Origin: Faecalibacterium sp.
Lineage (GTDB): Bacteria > Bacillota > Clostridia > Oscillospirales > Ruminococcaceae
DNA: 15,277 bases
Direction: 5' to 3'
Assembly: GCA_017483235.1 (NCBI GenBank)
Contig: JAFULE010000174.1
Location: forward strand, 1 to 15,277
How positions within the stretch are numbered: position 1 is the stretch's first letter; each line of letters opens with the position of its first letter. Below the pieces are notes generated by a model. That model had not been told where the DNA came from. It made no database searches and worked only from the letters and a program-made list of their open reading frames with translations. A program made the translations under genes and the position numbers. This document shows positions 5,747-13,584 of this stretch, piece after piece.

Positions 5747-6307
5747 ATGACCGACAGCGAGATCATCCGGCTGTACTGGCAGCGCAGTGAACCGGCGATT
5801 ACCGCCAGCCGCGAACAATACGGCAGCTACTGTCACACCATTGCATGGAATATTCTTGGCAATGCACAGGACAGCGAAGAATGCGTCAGTGATACATGGC
5901 TGCAGGCGTGGAACACCATTCCACCGCACTATCCGCGGCGGCTGGCGGCCTTTCTGGGGCGCATCACACGCAATCTTGCACTGAACCGGGTTCGGGACGC
6001 CGGCACCGAAAAGCGGGGCGGCGGACAGGCTGCGCTGGCACTGGCCGAGCTGGAGGAGTGCGTGCCTGCGACAGAAAACGTGGCGCAAACTGTAGAGGAT
6101 GCCGAGATTCTCCGGGTGCTGGAGCGTTTTCTGCGCACACAGCCGGAGCAAAAGCGGAACATCTTTATTCGACGGTACTGGTACATGACCCCGGTTCGGC
6201 AGCTGGCTGCCGATTATCGGATGAGCGAAAGCAAAGCTGCCGCCCTGCTGCACCGGATGCGAATGCAGCTGCGGGCTGAACTGGAACGGGAGGGCATTGC
6301 ACTATGA
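5747..6307 (+). CDS. ECF-type RNA polymerase sigma factor
   Basis: This 186-aa protein is a sigma-70-family group 4 (ECF) factor. Region 2 spans about 24-87 (YCHTIAWNILGNAQDSEECVSD, then WLQAWNTIPP and RITRNLALNRVRD). A Gly/Ala/Glu-rich linker follows. Region 4 spans about 118-180, with the helix-turn-helix near PVRQLAADYRMSESKAAALL (149-168). The ATG has AGAGGAGGA just upstream. Its stop overlaps the start of the next gene in ATGA, so the two are translationally coupled. This is the usual pairing of an ECF sigma factor with a membrane anti-sigma factor, and it implies a cell-envelope stimulus; the signal and regulon cannot be read from the window. Confidence 0.9.
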   Translation: MTDSEIIRLYWQRSEPAITASREQYGSYCHTIAWNILGNAQDSEECVSDTWLQAWNTIPPHYPRRLAAFLGRITRNLALNRVRDAGTEKRGGGQAALALAELEECVPATENVAQTVEDAEILRVLERFLRTQPEQKRNIFIRRYWYMTPVRQLAADYRMSESKAAALLHRMRMQLRAELEREGIAL

Positions 6308-7323
6308 GCGAGAAAAGCATGCGGCTTGCACAAGTACTGGGCGGTATCGATGAACAACTGGTCGCTGACGCCCTGCAGAACAGCAGGGCAGCGGCAGGGC
6401 AGCCGCGGCGTAAATACGCAATGCTGGCAGCCTGTGTCTGTCTTTTGAGCGCCGCCATACTGGTTTGGAGCGGCGGTGACCGGGGCGAGCGGTGGTTCCC
6501 GGTGGAACGCCTGGAGCTGGACGGTTTGTTTGGCGAACAGTCTGCTTCCAGTTCCACTGCCACCGCCCCCATTCCACAATGGGACGAACGCAGTCTGGTG
6601 GATCAATATCCCAGCATCGACAACGACTGGACCCGCACCGGCGCGGTTCTGCCCGCCGATGTGATTGGCACATACCGGAAAACCATAACCCTGACCGGCT
6701 ATGACGATTACCACCCGGAGGCAGAACACACCATTCGGGCCGAGCTGTACGATGTCATTGGCTTGTCGCCCGACTGTGTACTGGCGCTGCGGTACGAGAG
6801 CACCGATGAATACTACTGCTTTGTCAGCCATTCCTACCGGCCCGAAACTCTGGGGCAGCTGTGGCAGGATCTGAACCTGAGCGAGCAGGCACAGTTCAGC
6901 ACCGCCCACTACGACTACCAGAAGGTCTATGGTCTGCACGCCAACGTGACCCTGACCGGCGTAACCACCGAGCTGGTGCACAGGCAGCTGGTCGCCCCCT
7001 GTGGAGATGCTGTTAACACCCACAGCGATACCATGTGGCTGCAGCTGCCTGCCGCCGACGAGATCGACCTGCGGATCGATCTTCCTCTGCTGGGCATCCG
7101 AAACATGGGGCTTCGCATTCGGGAAGACGGCTATCTGACCACCAATCTGCTTGCCACCGGCAAGACCTTTTTCATTGGGCCGGAGCGGGCACAGACCTTC
7201 ATCACCGGTTTGAAAGAAACCCTGGAGGGCAGCGAGGTGCTGTACCCCTATCAGGAAATCTCACCTCAGAACGCAGGCGAAGACGAATGGGGCGGCGATG
7301 CTTCAGTGCCGCCCGCCGAATAA
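6304..7323 (+). CDS. Putative membrane-anchored anti-sigma factor
   Basis: This 339-aa protein has a cytoplasmic N-terminus of about 37 residues, one membrane helix at about 38-56 (YAMLAACVCLLSAAILVW) and an extracytoplasmic region of about 280 residues rich in Asp, Glu, Thr and Tyr. The short N-terminal stretch GGIDEQLVADAL (13-24) resembles a conserved opening of proteins coupled to ECF factors in Clostridia. The large outer domain matches no fold I can name; it contains only two cysteines. The start codon overlaps the sigma-gene stop by 4 bp. Anti-sigma function is inferred from topology and coupling only; no zinc-binding His-x3-Cys-x2-Cys motif of the ZAS class is present in the N-terminus. 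A strong terminator follows. Confidence 0.7.
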   Translation: MSEKSMRLAQVLGGIDEQLVADALQNSRAAAGQPRRKYAMLAACVCLLSAAILVWSGGDRGERWFPVERLELDGLFGEQSASSSTATAPIPQWDERSLVDQYPSIDNDWTRTGAVLPADVIGTYRKTITLTGYDDYHPEAEHTIRAELYDVIGLSPDCVLALRYESTDEYYCFVSHSYRPETLGQLWQDLNLSEQAQFSTAHYDYQKVYGLHANVTLTGVTTELVHRQLVAPCGDAVNTHSDTMWLQLPAADEIDLRIDLPLLGIRNMGLRIREDGYLTTNLLATGKTFFIGPERAQTFITGLKETLEGSEVLYPYQEISPQNAGEDEWGGDASVPPAE

Positions 7324-7334
7324 CACAGACAAAT

Positions 7335-7377
7335 GGCCCCCGGCCTGCAGCGATGCAGACCGGGGGCCGCTGTTTTG
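7335..7377 (+). terminator. Terminator after the sigma/anti-sigma pair
   Basis: A 9-bp perfect outer stem (GGCCCCCGG 7335-7343 with CCGGGGGCC 7360-7368) has an inner CTGCA/TGCAG stem and GCGA loop. It is followed by GCTGTTTTGTT. It lies between convergent genes and may also slow transcription from hflC, whose stop is only a few bases away, but the minus-strand tail is less T-rich. Confidence 0.85.
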
Positions 7378-7382
7378 TTGAT

Positions 7383-8267
7383 TCAGTTGCCGTCGTTGTA
7401 GAAGATCTGGGCCAGGGGGCTGTCCTGACTGAGGATCAGAGTGTTGCCGCCGCCGGCAAGGCTGGCTTTGGCAGCGTCCAGCGCACGCACGTAGTTGTAG
7501 AACTCGGCCTTGGAGGGGTCTGCATAGGCATCGGACAGGATGCGCATATACTCCGCTTCGCCTTCAGCGATCCGTTTTTCGGCTTCGGCCTCAGCCTCGC
7601 TGATGGTAATCTCCACCTCTTTGTCCGTTTCACTTCGGATCATCTGGGCTTCGCTTTCGCCTTCGGCAGTGTAGCCGGCGGCAATGTTTTCGCGCTCACT
7701 GATCATGCGCTGGTATACGGCCGACTTGTTGTCGTCGGGCAGATCCAAATGCTTGGTTTCCACCGCCACCAGCAGAATGCCGTACTGATCCAGACTGGTG
7801 CCCACCGCGCTGCGGATATCGGCGGCCAGTTCGCCGTCGCGCCCGCTGATGACCTCGGTCTGAGTGCGGGAGGAGATGACATTCTTCATGGCGTTGTACA
7901 CGATGGTGGACAGGCGACTTTCGGCATTGGACACCGACCCGTTCAGGCTTTGGATGAACTTTTGCGGATCGTCAATGCGCCACAGCGCAAAACTGTCTGC
8001 CACCATGGTCTTTTTATCCTGGGTGATGACATCCGAAATGGGCAGGTCATACAGCAGCAGGGTGTTGGGCAAAGTTTCGGTGGTTTGCACAATGGGCAGC
8101 TTGAAGCTGACACCCGGGGTGGAATGGATCTGCACCACCTTGCCGAACTGGCGCACTACGGTGTATTCATTCTGATGGGTAACCACCATGCAGTTGCTGA
8201 CCACCGCCAGCACAATCGCCAGCACTGCGATCAGAACCGGCAGGCCGATAAAGCGTTTCTTTTCCAT
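7383..8267 (-). CDS. hflC: HflC-like SPFH/prohibitin-domain membrane protein
   Basis: HflC forms with HflK a large membrane-anchored complex; in Proteobacteria it surrounds and modulates the FtsH protease. This 294-aa protein has an N-terminal membrane anchor at about 6-27. An SPFH domain opens with NEYTVVRQFGKVV (33-45) and includes WRIDDPQKF. A long charged helix rich in Glu and Ala (SEAEAEAEKRIAEGEAEY) precedes the conserved C-terminal segment LSDAYADPSKAEFYNYVRAL. ATG at 8267 is chosen because GGGAGG lies 8 nt before it; the GTG two codons earlier is too close. It begins 18 nt after hflK ends, so the two are co-transcribed. No ftsH is in the window, so a partnership with FtsH here is assumed from the family. 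Confidence 0.92.
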   Translation of the reverse strand: MEKKRFIGLPVLIAVLAIVLAVVSNCMVVTHQNEYTVVRQFGKVVQIHSTPGVSFKLPIVQTTETLPNTLLLYDLPISDVITQDKKTMVADSFALWRIDDPQKFIQSLNGSVSNAESRLSTIVYNAMKNVISSRTQTEVISGRDGELAADIRSAVGTSLDQYGILLVAVETKHLDLPDDNKSAVYQRMISERENIAAGYTAEGESEAQMIRSETDKEVEITISEAEAEAEKRIAEGEAEYMRILSDAYADPSKAEFYNYVRALDAAKASLAGGGNTLILSQDSPLAQIFYNDGN

Positions 8268-8285
8268 GGTCACAGCCTCCCTTCC

Positions 8286-9308
8286 TTAGTTTGCGGCGGC
8301 AAGCTTACTGCCGCCCAGATCGGGGGTGAGCACATTCAGGGTCTTCCCGCTGTCGTCCACAATGATCACCTTCAGGTTGGGCAGCAGCTGCTCCATGGTT
8401 TCGTAGTACATGCGCTGCTTGGTGATCAGCGGGTAGCGGGCATATTCCTGATACATCGAATTGAAGCGGGCCACCTGACCCTCGGCCTCGTTGATACGGC
8501 TCTGCTTTTCGGCTTCGGCCTTCTGCAGGATCTGGTCAGCCTGTGCCTTGGCAGCGGGGATCTGCTCGGAACGGTACTTGTTGGCGGTGTTCACCGCAGT
8601 TTCGGCCCCCTGCTTGGCAGTTTCCACCTCTTTGAAGGCAGCCAGAACTTCGGCCGTGGGGGGCTCGGCGTCCTGAATGGTGATATTCACCAGCTGCAGG
8701 CCCACATCCTCGGCGGTGAGGCGGTTCATAATTTTTTCCTTGATCTCGGTCTGGATCTGGCCCTTGCCGGTGGTGATGATCTCGTCCACCGGGTACAGGC
8801 CAATGGTATCGCGGATGTAGCTTTGGGCCAGCGTTTTGAGGATCAGCTCGGGCTGGCGGGAATTGTACAGGTATGCCGCCGGATCGGTGACCCGATACTC
8901 GACAAAGAAGTCCACGTTGACAAAGTTGTAATCTGAGGTGATCATCAGGCTTTCGTCGCTGACAAACTCGCCGGTGTTCTGATCATAGCCCAGCGCAAAG
9001 CCGTGGATGGTCATATCCACCTTTTTTACCTGCTGTACAAAGGGAACCTTGAAATGCAGGCCGCTGGTGGTAACGGTGCTGGGCACACCAAAGGTGATGA
9101 CCACCGCGTTTTCCTGCTCGCTGATGGTGTAAAAGGAATTAAACGCCACCACCAGTGCCAGCACCACGGCGGCCGCAATGCCTGCACCGATGCCCAGCCC
9201 CTTACGAACGCGGGGCGGCGGCGTGCTGCTGCCGGTCGGGCCGGTGGCATACACCACATTGGGGTCATCGCCTGGGCGGCGGCCCATGCCAAATCTGCCA
9301 AACTTCAT
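8286..9308 (-). CDS. hflK: HflK-like SPFH/prohibitin-domain membrane protein
   Basis: HflK is the partner of HflC. The 340-aa protein has a Gly/Pro-rich cytoplasmic N-terminus (1-35), a membrane helix at about 36-57, and an SPFH domain with YTISEQENAVVITFG (60-74), SGLHFKVPF (82-90) and the conserved VEYRVTDPAAYLYN. The family coiled-coil region then includes AAKAQADQILQKAEAEKQ, followed by ARYPLITKQRMYYETME. The N-terminal tail is shorter than in E. coli HflK, which is about 419 aa. AGGAGG precedes the ATG at good distance. Its own candidate promoter lies upstream, after the terminator of the murein operon, so hflK-hflC is probably a separate two-gene unit. Confidence 0.93.
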   Translation of the reverse strand: MKFGRFGMGRRPGDDPNVVYATGPTGSSTPPPRVRKGLGIGAGIAAAVVLALVVAFNSFYTISEQENAVVITFGVPSTVTTSGLHFKVPFVQQVKKVDMTIHGFALGYDQNTGEFVSDESLMITSDYNFVNVDFFVEYRVTDPAAYLYNSRQPELILKTLAQSYIRDTIGLYPVDEIITTGKGQIQTEIKEKIMNRLTAEDVGLQLVNITIQDAEPPTAEVLAAFKEVETAKQGAETAVNTANKYRSEQIPAAKAQADQILQKAEAEKQSRINEAEGQVARFNSMYQEYARYPLITKQRMYYETMEQLLPNLKVIIVDDSGKTLNVLTPDLGGSKLAAAN

Positions 9309-9370
9309 ATCCTACCTCCTGCTTGTTTTACGTTGCGGGGCTGTGCCCCTGTGCGGTTTGCTTTGGTTTT

Positions 9371-9401
9371 ATCTTACACCCTCCCCCAAGGGGAAGGTCA
9401 A
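9371..9401 (-). promoter_or_regulatory. Candidate hflK promoter with a dyad in the spacer
   Basis: On the minus strand TTGACC (9401-9396) and TAAGAT (9376-9371) are 19 nt apart, slightly long. Most of the spacer is an imperfect 8-2-8 inverted repeat (9380-9397, CCTTCCCC-TT-GGGGGAGG, one mismatch). A regulator binding there could block or realign the promoter. An AT-rich stretch lies just upstream (9411-9432). Confidence 0.45.
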
Positions 9402-9462
9402 TCAATCCGTTAATTATTTAACACTTTATTTACATCTGGGTTCAGCCTTCGCTTTTCTTTGT

Positions 9463-9515
9463 AAAAACGCCGCAGGGCTGCTGTGCCGCAAGGGTACGGT
9501 ACAGGCCTTGCGGCG
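9463..9515 (-). terminator. Terminator of the murein/division operon, with alternative pairing
   Basis: On the minus strand the arm complementary to 9506-9515 can pair with the arm at 9468-9477 (10 bp, one mismatch), directly followed by TTTTT (9467-9463). It can also pair with 9485-9493 (9 bp, perfect) to make a shorter hairpin without a T tract. The long form is the likely terminator, just after the murE stop codon. Confidence 0.7.
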
Positions 9516-9523
9516 CATTTTGT

Positions 9524-11005
9524 TCAGTTCAGACCCAGCGCTGCAGCGTATTCCAGCAAAAGCTCCCGTTCGTGGAAGGGGGTCTTTTCGCCCATACGGT
9601 CGCGGTAGGCCTCGTGTCCTTTGCCGATCACTGCGATCAGATCACCGTCCTGCGCGTGATCCACCGCGTAGTGCAGAGCATCCAGTCGGTCGGGAATTTC
9701 CACATAGTCGGCATCGGGGTTACCCTTTGCCATTCCCACCTTGATATCAGCAAGGATATCTTCCACCGCCTCAAAGCGGTTGTTGTCTTCGGTCAGGATG
9801 CAGAAATCTGCCATACGGGCGCAGATCTCGCCCATGCCGTAGCGGCGCAGCTTGGAACGATTGCCGCCGCAGCCAAACACCACCACCAGCCGTTTCGGGT
9901 CGTATTCCCGCAGGGTGGTCAGAAGGCTTTCGGTGGACACCTCGTTGTGGGCGTAGTCCAGCAGGATGGTAAACCGACTGCTGACCGGCACCAGCTCGAC
10001 CCGGCCCTTGACAGTGCAGTTGGCAAGGCCGGTTTGGATTACTTCATCCGGCAGACCCAAAACCCGGCCCACCCCCACCGCGGCCAGTGCGTTGTACACG
10101 CTGAACCGGCCGGGCATGTTCACCCGCACATCCAGCGGACAGCTGCCCGCCACATGGAAGGCAACGCCCAGAAAATCGTGGGTGCGCAGCAGATGTTCCT
10201 CCACCGCACGGTAGTCGGCCTGTGCGGTGCGGCCGTAACTGACCAGCTTGCAGGTGTGCCCCTGCAGCAGCGCCGGGGCATTTTCGTCGTCGATGTTTAC
10301 CACGCCCACTGTGCAGCGGCGGAACAGCTGGGCTTTCCAATCGCGGTATTCCTCAAAGCTGGCATGCTCGCCGGGGCCGATGTGGTCGGGCGAAAGATTA
10401 GTGAATACCCCCACATCAAAGTGGATGCCCGCCACGCGGTCCATCATCACACCCTGACTGGACACCTCCATCAGGGCGGTGTCACAGCCGGCATCCACAA
10501 ATTCCCGGAAGGTTTTCTGTAGCTCATAGCTTTCGGGGGTGGTGTTAACAGTGGGGCGGTGCTGCCCGGCAAAATAGATGCCGTTGGTGCCGATCATACC
10601 CACCTTGCGGCCTGCGGCTTCCAGCACGGTTTTCAGCATGTGGGTGGTGGTGGTTTTGCCCTTGGTGCCGGTCACTCCGATCACGGTCATCTGTTTGGCA
10701 GGGCAGCCAAAATAGTTCGCACTGGCCAGTGCCATGGCATGCCGGGTGCTGGCCACCTTAACCACCGTGACCTGCGCACTTGTGGGCAGAGTTACCTCGT
10801 GCTGCACCAGCAGCACTGCTGCCCCTTTGGCTACACAGTCGGCGGCAAAATCGTGGCTGTCGCGCTGGGTGCCCACAATGCAGACAAACAGCGAGCCGGG
10901 GGTTACCTTGCGGCTGTCGTAGAAAATATCGGTGACGGGGGTATCAAGGCTGCCCGAAAGCAGGGTGTAGTCCACACCTTGCAGCAGCTGTTGTACTGTC
11001 ATCAT
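9524..11005 (-). CDS. murE: UDP-MurNAc-tripeptide synthetase
   Basis: MurE adds the third amino acid (meso-diaminopimelate or lysine) to UDP-MurNAc-L-Ala-D-Glu in the cytosol, using ATP. The 493-aa protein has the N-terminal UDP-binding region with YDSRKVTPGSLFV (29-41) and the ATP loop GVTGTKGKTTTTHM (110-123). It also has EVSSQGV (180-186), the likely carbamylated lysine in DWKAQLF (222-228) and DYAHNEVS (350-357). The specificity loop reads DNNR (407-410) where DAP-adding enzymes have DNPR, then GKGHEAY (461-467). The conserved Arg suggests diaminopimelate, but the Pro-to-Asn change leaves this open. ATG at 11005 has GGGGAG 6 nt upstream; a second ATG follows at 11002 and a TTG precedes it. 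It is the last gene of the operon, 24 nt after the ftsQ-like gene. Confidence 0.94.
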   Translation of the reverse strand: MMTVQQLLQGVDYTLLSGSLDTPVTDIFYDSRKVTPGSLFVCIVGTQRDSHDFAADCVAKGAAVLLVQHEVTLPTSAQVTVVKVASTRHAMALASANYFGCPAKQMTVIGVTGTKGKTTTTHMLKTVLEAAGRKVGMIGTNGIYFAGQHRPTVNTTPESYELQKTFREFVDAGCDTALMEVSSQGVMMDRVAGIHFDVGVFTNLSPDHIGPGEHASFEEYRDWKAQLFRRCTVGVVNIDDENAPALLQGHTCKLVSYGRTAQADYRAVEEHLLRTHDFLGVAFHVAGSCPLDVRVNMPGRFSVYNALAAVGVGRVLGLPDEVIQTGLANCTVKGRVELVPVSSRFTILLDYAHNEVSTESLLTTLREYDPKRLVVVFGCGGNRSKLRRYGMGEICARMADFCILTEDNNRFEAVEDILADIKVGMAKGNPDADYVEIPDRLDALHYAVDHAQDGDLIAVIGKGHEAYRDRMGEKTPFHERELLLEYAAALGLN

Positions 11006-11029
11006 CAAAAACTCCCCTTTTGGTACAAA

Positions 11030-12400
11030 TCATTCCTTTTTGATCGCAGGCGGCACGGTCGGGGCATTGCTTGGGGCGGGGGTAGCCTGCGGCTGGTCGG
11101 CATCCAGCGCAGCCTGTTGGCTGGGCAGCATTGGCGTGCCCTGCCGGAACACTGGCTGAATGGTGCCGTCGGAACGGATATAGCTGCAGTCCAGATCACC
11201 GATATCGGTGGCCGAACAGCCGTCGCCATTTTTGTTCAGCACAATGTAGGCGGCAAGCTGCAGCTTATAATCCAATTCGTTCAGGGTGCCCAGATGGACG
11301 CAGATACGGTTGTCGAACAAAAATGCGGTTTCTTCGGGGTTTGCAATGTCAACGGCCGAAACCTGATCCAGCATGCCATAGGTTTCCAGCCCTGTCAGCA
11401 ATGTCTGCAGCGATTCGCGCACATTCACCACCGGGCTGCTTTGAACCGGCTGGGATAAGGCAGGATCGGTGATCAGTGAGGCGACCTCATCCTTCAGCAC
11501 CAGTGTGGTTCCGGGGGTGCTTGCCACCGCGTCGGCATACAACATGGTAAGGCCCGCAGGCTGCTCGGCAGCCAGTTCCATCACCTTCAAGCTGCGGCTG
11601 AGCACCAGCCAACCGGTGTCGGTCTGCAGGCTGTAGGTGCCGGCAGCAGGAGTTACACAGATCTCAACCGTGTTGGGGTAGCGCCGGCGCAGCTCGATCT
11701 GCTCGAGCAGCGGCAGGGCCAGATCCATCTGCTGTTCCCTTTGCTCGATGTTAAAGCTGAACAGATTATCGCCCGGCTGCACCCCCAGTGCTGCAGCGAT
11801 CTGTTGGGTGCTGTAGGGGCCGGTGTCCAGCGGGACGGCCGGTGTGGGAGTGGGGACAGTTTCGGTGGAAGTTCCATCACCTTCGGGCACCGCTTCGGTG
11901 CCGGACTGCGCCCCCTCTTCCGGCTGAGCAATCACAGAATCAGCCTGCCCTTCCGGTATAGGGGTTGGCGCTGCAGTGGCCACCGGCGTAACCGGAATGA
12001 CATTGGTCTGGTTGATTGCCACCAGCTCGCTGCTGCCGTTGGGGTTACTGACCACAATGTCAGTTACCTTGAACAGAAAGCTTACACTGAACAGCGCGCC
12101 GGCCGTAATGGCCAGCAGTACAAACAGCACCGCCAGCATGCGGCGGCGCCGGGCGCGGCGGCGCAGCTCTTTTTTGGTAATGCGGCGGCGGCCCCGTTGG
12201 GGCTGGGCCTGCTGCGGGGCAGGGGTACGGCCATCGTCCTGATCGTACAGGGGGGCATGGTCGGTATATGCGGTCTGACGCGGCGGCGGAGCCTGCTGCG
12301 GCCGCTGCCGGGTCTGGGCATTCATGCGGTGCGGGTCGTGCTGACGGCGCACATTGGCCGTCTGCTGCTTGTGGCGGCGCGCACGGTTGTTGCGGTCCAT
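11030..12400 (-). CDS. ftsQ: FtsQ/DivIB-like cell division protein
   Basis: FtsQ/DivIB is a bitopic divisome scaffold that recruits FtsL/FtsB and regulates septal murein synthesis. This 456-aa protein is far longer than the 260-290 aa of typical FtsQ/DivIB. It has an Arg/Gln/Pro-rich cytoplasmic tail (1-87) and a membrane helix at 88-110. The POTRA domain starts at FKVTDIVVSNPN (110-121) and resumes at YSTQQIAAALGVQPGDNLFS (196-215). The beta domain follows, including IELRRRYPNTVEICV (235-249), LSRSLKVMEL and YKLQLAAYIVLNK. A Pro/Ala-rich tail (424-456) ends it. Residues about 131-195 are a Pro/Thr/Glu/Gly insertion inside POTRA. AGGAGG precedes the ATG. It sits between murG and murE, 33 nt after murG. 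Confidence 0.87.
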   Translation of the reverse strand: MDRNNRARRHKQQTANVRRQHDPHRMNAQTRQRPQQAPPPRQTAYTDHAPLYDQDDGRTPAPQQAQPQRGRRRITKKELRRRARRRRMLAVLFVLLAITAGALFSVSFLFKVTDIVVSNPNGSSELVAINQTNVIPVTPVATAAPTPIPEGQADSVIAQPEEGAQSGTEAVPEGDGTSTETVPTPTPAVPLDTGPYSTQQIAAALGVQPGDNLFSFNIEQREQQMDLALPLLEQIELRRRYPNTVEICVTPAAGTYSLQTDTGWLVLSRSLKVMELAAEQPAGLTMLYADAVASTPGTTLVLKDEVASLITDPALSQPVQSSPVVNVRESLQTLLTGLETYGMLDQVSAVDIANPEETAFLFDNRICVHLGTLNELDYKLQLAAYIVLNKNGDGCSATDIGDLDCSYIRSDGTIQPVFRQGTPMLPSQQAALDADQPQATPAPSNAPTVPPAIKKE

Positions 12401-12433
12401 AGGGCTCCTCCTTTCGCGGTAGTATGCGGGGGG

Positions 12434-13561
12434 TTACGGCTCGTTCAGCAGGTTGGCCAATCGGCTGACAATCCGCTCCAGACTGTCGTCCACAGCCTGG
12501 GTGCGGGCCATACGGCCCATTTCGGCCAGCTTGCCGGGCTGAGCCAGCAGTTTTTCTACTGTTTTTACCAGCACTTCGCCGGTCAGATCCTTTTCTTCGA
12601 TCACCACGGCAGCGCCGGCCTTCTGCAGTTCCAGCGCATTATAGTATTGATGGTTTTCGGCCACATTGGGGCTGGGGATCAGCACCGCGGCCCGGCCTGC
12701 GGCCGAAAGCTCGGCCAGCGTAAGGGCACCGGCGCGGCTGATGACCAGATCGGCCGCCGAAAGAAGCTGAGGCATATTGTCGATGTACTGCTTTACCACC
12801 AGATTTTCGCCGGGGGCAAAGCCTTTTTCGGTCTGCAGGGTTTGGAACAATTCCACGCCATACTGGCCGGTAGCGTGCAGATGCAGCACCTTTTGGCCGG
12901 TTTTCTGCTCCCATGCGCACAGGTCAGCCACCACCTCGTTGATGCGGCGGGCACCCAGACTGCCGCCAAAGGACAGGATGACGGTGCGGTCGCCTGCGCC
13001 AAGGGCAGCACGGTTTTCGGCGCGGTTTCGGGCAGCCAGCAGCACCTCGGGCCGCACCGGATTGCCCACCACGAGGGTCTTATCGGGGGCACCCAGTTTT
13101 TCTTTGGCGGCTTCCACAGCGGCAAACACCACGTCCACGTCAGGGGCCAGCAGCTTGTTGGTCACACCGGGGAAGGCGTTCTGCTCATGAATGGCGGTTT
13201 TGATGCCCATTCTGGCAGCGCAGCGCACCACCGGGCCGGACACATAACCGCCGCAGCCGATCACCAGATCGGGCTGCAATTCCTTCATCATGGCACGGCA
13301 CTTGGGGCCGGACAGGGCCAGATTGTACAGGGTGACCAGATTGCGCTTGATATTCTGCACACTGATGCGGCGCTGGAAGCCGGTGATCTCGATGTGGTGG
13401 AAGGGATAACCCGCCTTGCCCACCAGACCAAATTCCATGCCGCCCTTGCGGCCCGCAAAATGGATGTCGGCATGGGGATAGCGCGCCTTCAGCGCACCGG
13501 CAATGGCAAGAGCCGGGTTGATGTGGCCGGCCGTACCGCCGGCAGCAATCAGAATGGTCAT
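12434..13561 (-). CDS. murG: Undecaprenyl-PP-MurNAc-pentapeptide GlcNAc transferase
   Basis: MurG transfers GlcNAc from UDP-GlcNAc to lipid I to make lipid II at the inner face of the membrane. The 375-aa protein has both GT-B lobes. The N-terminal lobe carries AAGGTAGHINPALA (6-19), IEITGFQRR, VIGCGGYVSGPVV and HEQNAFPG. The C-terminal lobe carries SFGGSLGARRIN, the nucleotide-sugar site SRAGALTLAEL, then PSPNVAENHQYYNA. The first loop has Ala where many homologues have the second Gly of GGTGGH, a common variant in Clostridia. ATG at 13561 has GGGAGG 9 nt upstream; the frame stays open further 5' into ftsW, but that is not coding. It lies 23 nt after ftsW. Confidence 0.97.
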   Translation of the reverse strand: MTILIAAGGTAGHINPALAIAGALKARYPHADIHFAGRKGGMEFGLVGKAGYPFHHIEITGFQRRISVQNIKRNLVTLYNLALSGPKCRAMMKELQPDLVIGCGGYVSGPVVRCAARMGIKTAIHEQNAFPGVTNKLLAPDVDVVFAAVEAAKEKLGAPDKTLVVGNPVRPEVLLAARNRAENRAALGAGDRTVILSFGGSLGARRINEVVADLCAWEQKTGQKVLHLHATGQYGVELFQTLQTEKGFAPGENLVVKQYIDNMPQLLSAADLVISRAGALTLAELSAAGRAAVLIPSPNVAENHQYYNALELQKAGAAVVIEEKDLTGEVLVKTVEKLLAQPGKLAEMGRMARTQAVDDSLERIVSRLANLLNEP

Positions 13562-13584
13562 AGCACAATTCCTCCCAAAAGATG

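Noticed and set aside
7035..8936. A 633-codon plus-strand frame opposite hflC and hflK
   Set aside because: It begins inside the anti-sigma gene, runs through a terminator and is a mirror of the SPFH genes.
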